Shown here: positions 14,501 through 29,500 of the stretch, in pieces
How positions within the stretch are numbered: position 1 is the stretch's first letter
Layout of the letters: each line of letters opens with the position of its first letter
Made by a program: the position numbers and the translations under genes
The notes under the pieces: generated by a model
The model's database searches: none
What the model was told of the DNA's origin: nothing
What the model saw: the letters and a program-made list of their open reading frames with translations, nothing else
From: Echinococcus granulosus
Taxonomy: Eukaryota; Platyhelminthes; Cestoda; Cyclophyllidea; Taeniidae
Length of the DNA: 64,000 nt
Direction: 5' to 3'
Assembly (NCBI RefSeq): GCF_000524195.1
Contig: NW_020170412.1
Location: 694,929 to 758,928, forward strand

Positions 14501-17500
14501 GCCAAAGTCGACGATTTGGTTGGTTGGAGGCATGCATAAGTAGTGTTATAGAAGCAAGAAGGACAGACTTGCTTAGGTTTTGTCATGGTTTACTGGTTGG
14601 CACTGGGGTAGACCTTATTAATTTATACGAGGTGCGCTCCAAACACACTTCTCGTGTATATTTTAATGCCAACAATGATTCTGAGCGACGGCAATGGTTA
14701 TAAATTTTCTGAGAAATTCAGCTCTGAGCAAAATGGCTGGTCATTTTATTATCCACTTTGATCATGGTTTATTTTTGATGGAAAAATATGCTTGAAGTAG
14801 CGCCTCCCATTGCTGGATGATTTGATTTAAGAGCAATTTTACTGGGCCTCTCGGTTTGATTATTCATTCGTCTAAAACTGTGACCGTAAGCCATCTTGCA
14901 TGAAGAATTAAGTACTTGCAGCCTCCCCCTCTGGGAGCCGACTTGAGTCCCACTGCGACTCAATTTGGCGCCGAGGTCGTTTTTATTTTGTTAAATAGGT
15001 GGTAAAACAACTCCATCCTTCACAATATGCTCATGAATGAATACGTCAAATACAATTCACAAGAATGGGTTAGAATTCCTAATTAATGAAACTTAACCTG
15101 ACAGAATTTAGTGATAAGACTTTTCGTTTCCACTTTACTTGAGTTCTTTCCAATCATATACTCATTCGTGTCTCCAAAAGTCAGAACAATATATAGAAGG
15201 CAGAGGAATGCATAGTTTTTCCATTGTAAACTAACAAATGTTTCAGTCAGCAGCACTTGTGTCTTGTGAATATTTCATGTTTAAGAATGGTTCACCTGCT
15301 AATGTAGTAAAAGCAGTTGTTTTTCTTTTTAGTATTTTTTAGCCTGAGGAACCTGCAGCAGTTCTTTATAATGCAAGTAAACACATTTATCATTCTGATT
15401 TTAAGGAGAAATTGACTGCCACAGCTCCGACATCTTATTGCTTTACCATAATCACGCTGCTCATTACGACAAAAGGAATTATCTTCAGGAAAAGGCGCAC
15501 TCTGCATCTATTTTATGGTTTTAAACTGAACTAATTTGTTTGTAGCACGTAATTTAGCCGGCTTATAAATGCCCAACGTGAGGTCGTATGTTTAAAGCAT
15601 AATACTTCCCTCCGAAACAGAGTCGGTTGTACATACGGTTGGAAGTAAATGGGTGAAGAGGTAAGAGTTCAACTTCCTCGATCATCAGTGGTGCGCACAC
15701 GGAGTCGGCTTAACTAAGATGCAGTTCTTAGCGAACACTTTTACCAACCCCAGGAACAACGATGACTTGGAGAGCGTTGGAGGCCACAGACATGCAATGT
15801 CTGTTCCAACGACCTGCCTACAGCAAAGGGGTACAGCAGCACCCTTACCATCAATAAAGTCGGAGGGGTACAAGGGCAGTCGCCTCCGCAGATCAGCAAT
15901 GAGGCCGCTCATTACTTGGCACCGTGGTCTCTAGGGTAACATAAAAAGCAACTACTTCAGATAAACAAATAAATAATGTAGGGGTTTTCCCTCATGGCCG
16001 TAAGGTAAAAATGAATTTAATCCATGCCAAAAGAATAGTCTTTTTTCCTAAGAGGGGAGGATAGCTTGCGGACTTAGCACAACCTTGTGTTTTAAGTCCA
16101 GTTCCATGACCGGGGGTCCACGATCAGGCTAGCAATTCACATACTGGTTTAATGTTCAGAGAAATGACTCCCTAGGAAGTGAACTTTGAGCTTCCACTTT
16201 TGGGACCGTCGCTGGCGAATAGACACACAGTCTGCCGTCTTAAAAAGTACTCACCATTCATTCCGTCATATCATCGGCCAAACTTTGGTTCAGGTGTTAT
16301 TCAAGTCCTCATTCACATGATTCTCCATTTCTCACTAAACCCCATTGCTGCCTGACACCTTAATCAATGGCGTCTGGACTGGAGTAAAGTAGGTATGACA
16401 TATGTGCCGAGAAGTAACACCAGTGGCAGACACATTGTTCGACTAGCTCTTCTCCTGAACCACACATTCCTTGGCAGAGGTAGTGGGGCTCCTTATACTA
16501 GGCTGATATTCAGGAACCACTCACAACGGGTATGGGTTTGGTGCAAAAATTATTCGTTTTTCATTATGATAGAGCTGCCAACTCACTGGTTCCAAACAAC
16601 CGTCAATGAAATCGTCAATCCTATCCGGACCATGTCGCAACTGCTCGTGCTCCTCCTCCAGTTCGTGCGCCCGAGCACAAAGAAGAGACTTCACCTCCTC
16701 TTCGTCCTGTGCGTATATTAACTGGCGCCGAAACTCGAGGTCTGAGAGAATAGTGGCGAAGGTACGGCCCAACTCTATCTCACTCTTTGTCCTTTTCTAC
16801 AAAGATGCCGTAAAACCAGTTATGGTCTAGTGATTGTGTCGAGGGAATAGTGCTTCTGCATTGCTGCTTTCTCTCGCTCTAAAAGGTTGCAATCACGGAT
16901 CATTTGCATAATAGTTTGATCTCTGTGAAGTGGAGTAATACCAATTGCCAGAGGCTCTCTCAAAACGTGAAAAGGTCTACCTGGACGCAGTGCAAAGTCT
17001 AGCAGGGGAAAAACAAGCCTCCAAGGTACTTGGCAATTTATTAGAAGGGCAGGAGAACCTTTAAGCACCATTAGCATACCTCCTTTTGTGGACTGATGAC
17101 AAGGAGGATGATCTGAGTACCCTCGTTTGAACGGCCTAGGTTAACTGGGTAGGCGAGCCTAGCTAGGGCCAGATAGCGCTTCTGAATGTTCTTCAAACTG
17201 CATCTAAAATATCCAAGGCCAAGTGAGTATGAGAGAGAAGCGAAAATTAGATCCAAAAGTTTTAACATCGAGTTGTCCCCACCCCTGCACGCCTGAGGCT
17301 CATCAAGTGATAAAAGGCTAACGCTGCCACAGGAAAGGGTGGTAGTTTTTCACAAATGTAAAGTTACTACTACCACACATAAGTGAGAGGGGCACAAAAG
17401 AAGACAGAAGTTGTTGCTTCGGTAGAACTTACAAAGCACAGATCCAGCTCTGATCCATTGTCATACCCTCATTCTCCTGAAAGGACACCGACTTTATTGT

Positions 17501-20500
17501 CTTACTTAGCCGCCTATCTAAAAAGAAGATAACGAAGCGATTTTTTGGTCGGAAATCAACTGTCAAATCTTATTTTGTTTGGCCAAAATGATTCCGCCTA
17601 ATAATTCATTAAAGACTTGGCTTCAGTTGCCATATCTTTTTCTCCCAGACCAACGAATCAATTAGAAAAAGCACACAAAAAACTAATGAGGCGTTTTGAT
17701 TGTGAGTCCTTTTGCATGGAAAATCGTGGCCAATACCGCATTTAAGCTTGAATAGTTGCAAAAATGTTTTCGCGAGTTTTGTGCTCAAAAGGTGTATCAA
17801 ACAACTGTGTGGCTAAATGAAGTTGTGTTAATGCAAGCACATTAAATTTTCTTTTTTTTTTTTAGTTTTCAAGCCGCTCACTCTCAATTACAGCAAAATG
17901 AAAGCCGTAATTAAAATGTTGTCTTCCGTTTAATTTATTTTCCCTTAAGTTCTTCTACAAGGGGAATTTTTGTGTGGTACACATCCACACCCTCCCACCC
18001 ACCGCCAGGCTGACTCCCGTACTAAGTGATTAGTCGCGATATTCACGATAAGCATTTTCGGCTTTGTCATTTAGTGCTTCCAAAAACCCACACTGAAGGA
18101 ATTAAGCAGGAATGCCAAACATTTTGGGAGGGTAACGTTCACCACATAAACAACTTACCAAATTTTAATTTTCATTGTTTAATTTTTATTTTGAGCAAAA
18201 ATAGGTAAAGAACGGTATTTATCCTTATAAGCAATGTCTGTTTGTACAAAGAATTTCATATTTAAGAGAGGGCTCCTTGCATGTTTTGAGGCACCAGAAA
18301 AAGGATGTTTTTTAGTTGGCAATAGTTTTAAAAAAAAAAACAGTTTTGTTGTTGAAACAACTTTGCCTCGGGCTATTGTTTAAATAGTTCCATTTTTAAG
18401 GCAATGTCTGAGTGTCTTCAGGGGCTGGCCGAGCAAAAGGGTTCAGCATTTGAGTGCCAGTAAGCATTACCGACGTTGAAACTAACAAAGTGGTTGTTGA
18501 ATAAGCATTTCTAGTGACTACAAAACTTTCAACAGTGAAAGAAATATACCATCACCTCATTTTAAACTGCGTTCAATGAAAGTGGCATTTGTCCTACTCA
18601 TAGACTGGGATTTTTTAATATCCTCTTTGTGTCCGAGTGTAACAGTTATATGTCTACATAAAAATGACATTATTTAAAGCTCGTTATTATCTTACATGAG
18701 GCGGGACTATGAAAGTGCGCAAATGCTCACAAAATTGCTATTTAAGTCAAACTGAACTTCCACGCTCTTTGCTTGTTTTCGTTAGATAAAATTCCGTCGT
18801 TTGTAATCTTCTGAAGGTTAAAACTCCTACATATCCTTTAAAGGCAGTGTTTAAAGTAAGTCATGGTAGAATTCGCTAAATCATTTTGCAATACTCTGGA
18901 TTGGAACAATTTTAAAACGCGGTCTGTCTCAGCCTTGTTCAGATAGACCACTAACAGTGCAGTGTTTTGTCTTATATAGTCAAAGGTATTGCATTTATCT
19001 CTTTCAACAAATTTTTAATTATTCCAAATTTCGACCAAACAATCGGAAATTTGAGGGATGATATGTATCTAGGAGTAAAACACTACCTAGCACGAACACT
19101 AAGGCTTCCGGTCTCGGCGATCGAATGCTGTCAATCAACGTTGGGCTTGTTACAACACCCTTACATGATTCCATAAACAGGTTACGGGGACGGTGATCCA
19201 ATCTCGTGTACTATGAGCTGCCTTTAATGGATGGCCTTGGAAGGATATGCGATCCGTTAACTGGATGGTATTAGGCAAATACTTCGGTCCTTCAATATAT
19301 GCGAATGTGGATGCAAATGTCGATTACTTTGTCAATCCTGCAGAATTTAAATTAAAGTTTTACTATCTTAAAATCAAAATACACTTAAAGATGGCTGTTA
19401 AAAATATTACGGAGTTAGTTTATATATTGCTTTAGTCCCCACAGAGTTGTGGATATTTGAGAAAGTAAAGGCTAAGCCTTTAGCAAGTTTAATTTTGCGC
19501 AAATGTTGACAATATTGCTCACAATATCCAAAGTTTAGAAATCATAAACCAAAAAAAATGCCTTTTATTAAAGCAGATATTCTAGCTTGTCGCGGAAGAA
19601 GACCGTAAGGTAATTTGTAGCATACCATTATCACCGAACCATTATCTGTTGCACAAAATTCTTCCCCACCTTAATATAACTAAAATATTAGCCTAACATG
19701 TTCCAGGTGCAAAAACTTTCACCGAGTACCTATTAGAACCTCTATTTCAAACGTACAATTTTCCATAGTTTTTTAATATAAATGTCTTAAAATTAGCTTT
19801 AGACACGGTCGAGGAATTGAAAACGACTCAGACATTCCTTTAGAATGGTCCATTTCAGTAGGGCAAAAAGCTGTAGAAAGTGACAAATGCGGGCATTTTT
19901 GATCAAAACATTATTTCAAATCCGTGTCTGAATCAGAAAATCGCTGTTATTTGCACAGCCTCGGACGGCTTAAAATGGGCAGACGAGACAAAGACGATGG
20001 CATGTTTCCGTTTTTAGGTAGGCAAAAAATGTGAACCGATAGAAAGTACCCACTTGGACTTAATCGATTATGCTTATAAAGACCATTTGCCAATCCAGAC
20101 GATGCTTTACTAAGCCTAGTATTTGTCCCAAACGTGATATGTAGGGTACTCAGGAGATCTGGGTTTTAAAAAACTACCGAACTGCTTTACCCGGGGAATC
20201 AATCAAATTCAGTCAACCAAACAAACAATAGATTATGCTTGAATTCTATAGTCCCATTAGACTATGTGATGAATCTGCTTTCGAATTCGTCAGACTTTAA
20301 TAGCCCAAAGACCTAATACTGCTCCTAGGTAATTTAAACAAAATGAGGCTGTAAAGCTGATAAATCAACTGGTCAAACGATCATTTATTCATTTGTCTAT
20401 AAAAGTTTCAAAGTAAACTTTACTACTGGTAAACGAATCATTTTCTAAGTTAAAATTTGTTCATTCAGTCCATAATCGGTGAAATAAAATACCTTTGAAT

Positions 20501-23500
20501 AGATTTAATAGCCATATTCTTTTTTTGAAACTTAATTAAGTAGAAGGATGGTTTTGTGTCCTCCTCTTTGATAACTTACAGGCGAGATCATTGTGTCGAA
20601 TTTCTAGCAACAGGGCTTTCTTCGCCTCCTCAATAAGCTCCTCCCTACTCAACGTGGACATCTTTGCAGTCGTAGCAAAAAGACCGCTTCCACCGGTCAT
20701 GTGCATGTGTGATCGGCCATGCACGTGTCCACCGCTATTGTTGATGCTGCTGGCATTTGTGACATTGTGGCTCTCCTCGCATTCCAGAGTCGAGCCATGG
20801 GGAGAGTGGTTGGGTGTGAGAAAGTGACGATGTATTCCACTGCCACCAGTGGGAGTGGTGGCTGCGTGGTTGACATGACCGGGCGTCTCGTTGAAAACAG
20901 CTTCCAACATGTCATGAATTATTTCCTCGATGGAGGAGGCCTCCAGGTCAAGCAGGAGAGTTGCACCCTTAATGAACATCTTGATATCCATGTTAGCTCG
21001 CACCTCGGCGGAGAAATCCTTAAGGGGGAGGTTCTATGCAAGCAATACATTAGACTCAATCACAATCCAAGTTACACAAACTTTGGTAAACTTGTTATCG
21101 AATTTCCCGCATTTTTGCCCCAGACTTCAACTATAATAAGAGCGCAAAAGCGCCTTTTTTTGTCGACACTCCTTTTGCAAAGGGAGAAATACCTTTGATG
21201 TGCAGGAACTTAGGCGAATCGGGCTCTTTGCTGAACTTCGCTCTGATTTTTTTACACAAAGTTTTTTAATTAGTCACTTGAAAATTACAGTTTGAAACCA
21301 AGTAAATTATTCGAGGTCCGATAGCACCATTTTTTTTCACTAAACCGGTGCTGTTCCTCCCTATTAAAAGTGGTCATAAAATAAATGTGATTCAACTGCA
21401 GAACAATGCCATTTGCATGCCGAACGGACAGATTATCCTCCTCATGTAAATGTGAGACAGTGGAGAAGGTCATGTAAAACGTGTTTTCCCTTTACTGGTG
21501 TCCTAAAGACACCCAAAGCAAAGAGGGTTAGGATTTTTTTTCTGTCTTTTTGATTCATGAACCTCCGTCACTAAATTCTAATCGCTCCCTGCTTACATTT
21601 TGGCCTAATGCGTACTAAAGGTTGCTGTTGTTCTTGCCTCCTTTTGGTTTTTTTTCCCGGGGAAAAAGGCATATCTCTGTCTGCCAAATTGCTTTCCACC
21701 ACGGCATAAATGTTGATTTATGACCATTTCAGTGGAGTTTATGGCCTGCCAAACTCGGGTAGTTTGGGAGTTGCAGGAATTTTTGGAGAAGCATTAACAA
21801 AAAACAGGGAATTTCAACTTTCCCACTCACCTGCAGCTGCGAGAGCACGAGGCAGGAGGGATGACAAGCTGTTAAAATTGAGGAAAAAAAGTTTAGTCAA
21901 TATTTGTTTGCAAAAAAACAATCACTTAAGTAGAAATTTGTACTAGGGGCTGTGAATTCGGCAAGAACTGTTTGGTTGGTAGCTCAGTTAGGAGGGTTGA
22001 CAGGGCACAGGGAGCCGGATTCCGTGCACTTTATGATGAAAACACAACGAGAATTTACATAGTAATGTAAAAATCGCATAAAATTGGCATTAAAAATTTA
22101 ACAGAAGTTTGTAATGGGCAGTTAGATAGTGGCCGTGGGAGGCTTTCAAACCTCGACCTCGGAAGGCGCACCAGATTAAGCACTCGATAGCCAATCAGAT
22201 TAACCTTCAATGCTATCTGGGAATAAATTCCTCCCTTCATTCTTTAAAATAGGCACTTCAAATGCCATCACCTTGATTTTAAGGTGGAAATTCGAGTTGT
22301 AAGCCTGCATAGAATCTTTCTCCTCACTCCGCTTAAGCGATATCGCGTGAAGATTTTCCCGAGGTACCTCACTGCAAAAAAGCGGAGATTCGTGGGCTCT
22401 AAATCATTTGCCTAAGCTCTTTCAAAACGGTATCAGCAAAGTTCATCAAAGCAATGAACTGATCACCTTTAAAACCTGATTTTATTTCCCGAAGCCGTTG
22501 TGTAATTGGCTGGATTATTAGGGGTTTGAAAAACATAAGGGAGGGGAGGAGGAGGGTGGCCGCAGCTCATCCGTTCGATAGTTTTCTTCAAAAACGCATG
22601 TGGTGGGCGCCACCAAAATGCCCACCTCTCTGGTGCGCTTCCCGCCCTTCATGATCGTCGTCGTTGCCGTCGTGACGGCCTTGAGGAGGGAAATGTCTAT
22701 GCAGTAGGCTATCTTCAGCCGAAAAGACATTTATTTTACTGGAGAAGCACGAGGAGGAGGTGGAGGAAACAAAATCAACCTACTCATTCATATAACTGGG
22801 ATGCGACCAAAAATGTAACATTTCCACCATCTCTGCGAGTGTAAAAAACCGGCCAAGTAGGGGAGCTTTTGTAACGACCCCTATACTGCATTTACTCGGC
22901 AAGTTTGGTTGCCATGACATTGGTGAAGTTACAGGAGGTGTCACCCATGTAAAATGTCGTTTATAAATAGCCCTAGAATAACGTGATCTTGGGCCTGTTT
23001 AGCTTGTCGACTTGCAATGGCGGCCAATTACAAAGCAGGCTTCCCAGGTCTTGAGGGATGGAAATGCTTAAAAACAAAAGGCCCCTCAAAGAAAAAGCGA
23101 TCACAATTCTGTCCCCAAACTCCAAGTAAAATGTCAAAAGTTTTGACTCGGGCTAAAATTGCAAGCCGCCCGTTCAGCCTACAAAGGAGGCGACTCGAAT
23201 ATGAGGCAGTTAACGGGAGTAAAAGTGATATGAAAGGTTGAGGTTCATTGCCATGGCAGGTAAAAACGTAGCAATTATATCCTAAAAAGACTACCCAAGA
23301 TGGGCCAAGTTTACGATTTGACTAATAAGCCAAGAGACGGGAGGTGATCTGGCGACATTTCAGCCTCACTCCTACTTAAATCACTTTGTCAGTAGCGTTT
23401 TCGGATATGACCCTTACTTGATACATGGGACACCAGAAGGACAATAATGCGGCCCCAGCTTGTAGCCATCATCTTGGCATCATGGGTCGCGTTTTTGACG

Positions 23501-26500
23501 ACTTAACTACCAGCCCACCGGCCTCTCCCGCATTTATACCGAAGAGAGGCCTCAAGCGAGGCCCGTCTGTGTCTCTTGGGTCTCCTTCCAACCCCCCCCC
23601 CCCTTCCCAAGGCCAAAAGCATACTTTATCGTAAAATCTAGTCACAAATAACCATTCTCCCACTTTTCGAATATATCTCAGGGCAGAAACGGGAGGAAGG
23701 GTCGAAGTAACCACATGGAAATAGAGGGTTGTCCACAAGCGATACCGCCTGAGGGTTTAAAAGTCACTTCCACAGGAAACTAAATTGCTAAGTAAAGTAT
23801 TTTAAAATTGCCACTTTATGAGGGGCATTAGGTTTCACAAAATTACTGTCATCATGAATTTTATGGTGGCGACTTAATGACGTAAGTCCACATTTACAAC
23901 CTCCCAAGGAAATGAAGTTGGCGCTGCGACTAAAATAACATTTCTAAAATATTTTCTGCAAATTTTTGCGCCAACTATAGCCAACTTGACTGCACAATTT
24001 TCTCCTCCTTTTCCTTTTTTTTTCGTTTTCTCCTCCTATTCCAATATCTGCGTCCATCAGGCAGGAGAAATCAAGTGAAAGACAGGTTAATTTAAATTTT
24101 AACCAGAATTGATTCCAGGCCAGTTCAGAGGTATGACGTTTGTGTACACCTCGGAGAATTGCAATTAACTGGAGGAAAAACCATTAAATCCTTTTTTTTC
24201 ATCTTCTTCTATGAAAAAAACCGCAGATACTGGAGGGGCGGGCCGACGCACCTCTTCGGTTTTGACGCGTCCTCCTGGCAATTAGAAGTGATTGAAGCAA
24301 ACCAATTGAGCAGACACCGAGTAGGGAGGGTATTCTGAACCCTCACTAGCCTCACCCCAAAATGTAAAATAGGCGAGAGAATGGAAGTTTCCGGGCTCTT
24401 TCCCCTTATTTAAACCCCTGAATGGTTAATTACTCTGAGTTCTGAATAGCGGAAGCCGAAAGCATATGTTGTCTCCCTGGGTGATACAGACATCAATTTC
24501 CATGTGGAATGCACCGATACACATCACCACCAGCTTTTCGGTCTCCGTGGATTTAGGTCCTCTCCATTTATGACAGCGTTCTTTGCAGGCTCAGCCATCT
24601 GGTATCATCGACAGGAGGATCTCAGGCGCTGCACACAGACAGAGGTAAGGAAGAAGGTCATACCGAGCGTTTATTTGGTCAAAGTTTAGCTCAGAAGGGG
24701 ATTTTAGTGAAAATCCACAGCTCTTTGAACTTTCTCCACGCTAGCGATAAACCGTCTGGCACACAGAACAGCCCGCACCGCTGTATTAGCGGCAGAAGGA
24801 GTCGCAGAAGACCGGCGTCCGATGTGGATAGCGTAATCTACAGAGACCCTCTGCAGAAACGCTTCTGAAGCCTCGTCAACTTGGAGCAAATATGGTGGTA
24901 GTTGGCATGACAGGGAAGCAGAAATTCGTACATTCTTGTATACCAAAGTAAAGTATATTTTAAATCTACTTCAAGTCCACGGTGGTTAACACTTTCATCC
25001 CCTAGATGGCGCAATTAGTCACGCCCACTACCCCAATTTTACCGCTAATTTATGACCTTCTGGTGCATTAGTAAATGAGTTCTTCGTACTTGGTAAAATT
25101 TACCTCCCATTGGTTCAATGACATTGGAGGAAGGATTAATTTCTTTGTGAAAAGAGTCATCCTCAATTTGAACGAGTAAATGTGGTGCCAACTCCGCAAC
25201 CAGTCCCTTTAAGCAAAATTCTTATAGAAAAGATCCCCCTTAAGCCTTTTTAATCAGAAAGTTGGAGTAAGCACAGGCTTTAACTTGTGTTGAAGAGTTT
25301 TTTTTAGTTTCGGGAGGGAAGTAGGCTCGATCGAATGAACTAGCCAATCACCAGAAGACCCGAGAAGGTGGATTTGGAAATCCTCAGTATGTATGTGCTT
25401 TCACACCGGGTTTAAGCCAGCTACTTATTATTTCAGTCTTCAGTTAGCAAAAAATCATCCAAAATACCTTCGATCGGGAAAATTTTGAGTTAGATTTTTA
25501 TTTTTCCGATGCTACTCATCCACAGCACAAATAAGTAGTATCTTGCTTCGTCGAGGAGTCGAGATGGCGTGAAGTTGACTCATCACCTTTTTCTGAACTA
25601 TCACGCTATGGGCCAGCAAAAAGCTATTTTTTTAAGATGGCTTTTCAGTATGTGATTGCGATCGCCGTGGAAACACCTCGCCACCATCAGCCGCCATTTC
25701 ATTGGTCAGTTAGACAATTAGCACTCGGACCATCAAACCAATCAAAATAGTTGTGACTTTTTGAAAAGAGAAAGCCAGAAAAAAGTTTAATCGTCTTCAA
25801 ATCAAAGTCTTTTGGCTAAACGCAAGCAATCTGTTTGCGACACACGAGTTGCTGCAACCAGTTATCATACACCGGCGTGGGGCACCGCAAGTCACGTATT
25901 TGCGAGTCTGATGGCTAACACACTAATGGGCAAGTCAGGAGATAAATGACTAGTTAAATAATTAAGGTGGATAGTTTTGTTTATCGTGAACTCAAAACCA
26001 TCATTAAAAAAAGGCGATTTTAAAGTAGTAAACCTCGCGCTGGTTCTGAACACATATGGTTAACTTACGGAGCAAAAGGGAAGCGACATCGTAGCGCAGT
26101 CAACCTCTGCATAGTTCTGGCACCTTTTCTTATTAAAAATCGCCATCCGGTCGGACTTTCTTTAAATAGTTGCAAGTAGAACCCAAAATAGGGCTGCAAG
26201 TTGGCATGCGTCTCTATCTAAACTCGCCAGTAACCATACACGAGGTATGTTTGACAACCTTGGCATTTAAATTTGCGTGCAGCCATTTTGAGAGGAAAAA
26301 CGCAAATCTTAACAAATTTCTGCATGTATTTTAATGCTTTATTTTGGAGATTTCATTCGTTTGCTTATGCAAGATGCCAGTCTAAAACAGCTCCCCTTGC
26401 TCCGCCTCCTCCAGTAGCTTCAAGGGGATAGGTGCTAAAGAGAGGAGGTAAGGTTGCTAAGAATCATATCCTGCTAGATGGACTGTTTTGATGCTAAAAA

Positions 26501-29500
26501 TGACGTCCACCGAATAAACATTGTTCTGCCACGTGAATAGCTCCTCCGAATGGTGCATACTTGGAAACACTACTACCTGAAAGGTCATAGCTTCCAGGGG
26601 GTCCGCACGTGACAATTGGAATGTTCATTTTGGCCCGGGTCTCTACGGTCTATAGAATGGTATGCGAAAATGTGGCTGCCCAGTGGCTTTATGAACCAAT
26701 GCTATACTTTTCTCAAGTAACTGGTATGAGGCGTCATGAGTGGGAGCGCTACATTGGAGTGCCCTAAACAGAGCTCCTGACTTTGTTGGCTAGACTGCTA
26801 CGCCCGGATGGCACAGAAGGAAGCTGCCAAAAGTGGGCGGCAAAATTGGCGGGAATGTACAGTGGAATGGCTACTGGCGCCAGATGCATGCTCAAAAATT
26901 TTCCTTAATCTCCACGCTTGCACAGGGGCCAGTATCCAAGCATGACCACCCTCGGACAAAATTTAAGAAAGGCCTTTACTGTGAGCACTTGCGGAAATGG
27001 CGCTCCTCCTCCTTATTTTGCCTTTCAGAAAGTGACCCTCTACAAACGATCGGCACACTGGAGATGTTAGGAGCAGAACTACGTCCACCAAAGCAGTTCC
27101 TTCTGTAGACGAGGCGGCATTCAACTATCCCGCTGGTGAGGTGATAGCATATCAATTCTCAATCAGACAAGCGATATCACAGTGAGCACCCACGCCGTTC
27201 CTCAAAAGAAGGAGAATTTCGCGGGGCAAGAGGTATTTGCTGCAGTTGTGTGTTTATCTACAAGGGCCCTTTATTCACCCCCTCCACTGCATGGAGTCAC
27301 AAACGTGTCTGCGGTCAACCAACAGACTTGAAAATTCAAGCAAGAGGAAGCGCAAGTTGGGTCTAATTTTTTTGCTTAAAGCAAATTACAAAACGCAATA
27401 TTTGTGCAAATGAGACGAGCTGCCTTCCTATTCGCCTGGCATGCGAAGGCATGTCAGGTATCTGTACATTCTACGCCCGGATGCCATTTTTCGGCAATAG
27501 CCTCTTCTGCCATAAAATAGACAAAATTCCTTCTTCGCCCTCGTCTGCTGTGCGTCTCAGTTGTTAAAAAAGGGGATTAAAGGGCCTATCTTAAGGTGGA
27601 CCTGAATAACTAGGGGAAGTGACTTGACTAAGCACATCTAAATGCGCATATTTTTAATATTTTGTAGGAATTTAGCCCCCTTGCAGAGGCACACTTAATT
27701 GCATGATTGGCAGTTTCAATCAAGCCACTTCCTCCCTTACGTTTGCCTGCACGTAGGAAGGGAGGGCTGTGTTCACATTGGAGTTGCGTTGAGGCAAGTC
27801 ATGCCTGCAAAAATGGTTAATTCGACCGAGACCTGAGTTAGCATTCCTCTAAATGTTAATTTGTGAAGGCGAACACCGGAGCGCGCACAAAACAGGCAGT
27901 GAGGCATGAATCTACCCCCTCAATATTCTTTTAGACAGCGTTGGTGATTACTCGGCCATTTAAACGTCAGGTTAATTTCAGTTACTTTTATGCCATGCAA
28001 CCAGTGTACTTCGTGCAAATAAACCAAATCGGTGATTTTTCTTAAATTTTCCGGTTTTAAGAAAGAATGGAGACAATGAAGAGGGTCGAGTGCTTATTAT
28101 TCAGGTTTTGAGTCCAGTCACTGAAATCGTTTCAAGAGCCATGGATGTACCTAGCAAGCGTTAACCGAAAGGCGTGAAAGCACAAGTTTGAAGTCCATTT
28201 TTAAGTAACGGCAATGGAGCACTTTAATAATTGAAGGGTTTCCCATTTGAATCAACTATGCACGAGTCTTGCACAAAATCCTGCAGAGGCTTTATTATTA
28301 ACGAACAACTACTTATGTCAACTCAGGAGTTTAAAGCACTATTCATCGGAGCGGTAGGAAACACAGACGATTACCATCTTTAAAACGCATACCTGACACA
28401 AACTACGCCACAAATTTCCATCTCAAAGACTGAAATTGCATGCCTACTTGGGGCTCACACGAGGAGGCGCATAAGGCTTAGCGACTTGGTAACTGCCAAG
28501 ATGAGAATGGAAGGCACACTTCGAAAGAAAATTTTGCTAGGCTAGACCAATTATGTGTTTGATGTCGGTTTCGTGACTTGTTTTAAATTTTCGCTAGTTT
28601 TCGGCTATTTTTCAACCCACAAATGCCTGGTAACGCGAAAGTTGCAATGAAAAAAAAAACAAATTGCTTCTATGCTTCCCTCCGACGCAAAGTGTAAAAG
28701 TCTATCAAACAAGAGGCAAAAATATGGCAAAAATCATGTCGCATTTGTAGATATTAATTACCCCTTTTAAGTGCAGGGCTATTGAAAATAAAATATTTTA
28801 ATTATAAAGTGATAGATATGATTTAACGTGGTGAAATCACTCCCCCGTTTCTTCTAATGGCTGAAATTATGTGTGGGGATATTTTATTTAACAAGTTCTT
28901 GAAGGTAACAGGAATTTCGCCCCAAATATTTTAGCGAGATTAACCAATTTGTTTACTGATGTCCTAGGCTTCATGGACAGAAAATTGCTGATATCATTCC
29001 AAATATCCCACATAATTAATGGGAGAGGTATGTTTAAAGAGCATGAGAGTATCATCAGGAAATTCATTTTATGCAGGCAATTTTTTAAGAAAGTTGTTAA
29101 TAAGTCTGGCCACCACGCAAAATAATATTCTGCCCCATTTGTCCTAACATGGAAGTATCAAGGGCCAGAATCCAAAGTAATAAAAGCATCCAAAAATCAT
29201 GTCAATTGTCCAGAATCATACGAGCTCTACCATTCCAATAAATGATACATGCATTGGATCAAGCGCAAAATGTGGTCACTTCAAATCACCAAAGCTCCGG
29301 GGAATTTGCTGTTGTTGCGAGACGTTAAAAGAAGCTTTTTTGCGCCTATAGCGGCAACGAATGATAATTAAAACCTTATAACCTTTGCTCTGAAAGCATT
29401 TCAAATACCCAACTGTAAATATTGACATAAAATGATAAATCTGGACATGGACACTACAGATTGAACGCAAGTAAGTTAGCTTCTATTTATAAATTGGTGG

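Noticed and set aside
16774..16796. Alternative starts for the 16587 exon at gatag or gatagag
   Set aside because: The acceptor gtag at 16797 gives [13 protein letters not shown], completing the family motif and joining in phase 0. The others lose it.
20536..21198. Long plus-strand open frames opposite the transporter exon at 20580-21018
   Set aside because: Shadows of a well-supported minus-strand exon with conserved SLC4A11 sequence.
24704..24946. Minus-strand frame with [11 protein letters not shown] as a possible transporter exon
   Set aside because: With acceptor ccaag at 24880 and donor AGG/GTCTCT the phases do not link to 22738, and the peptide matches no SLC4A11 block.
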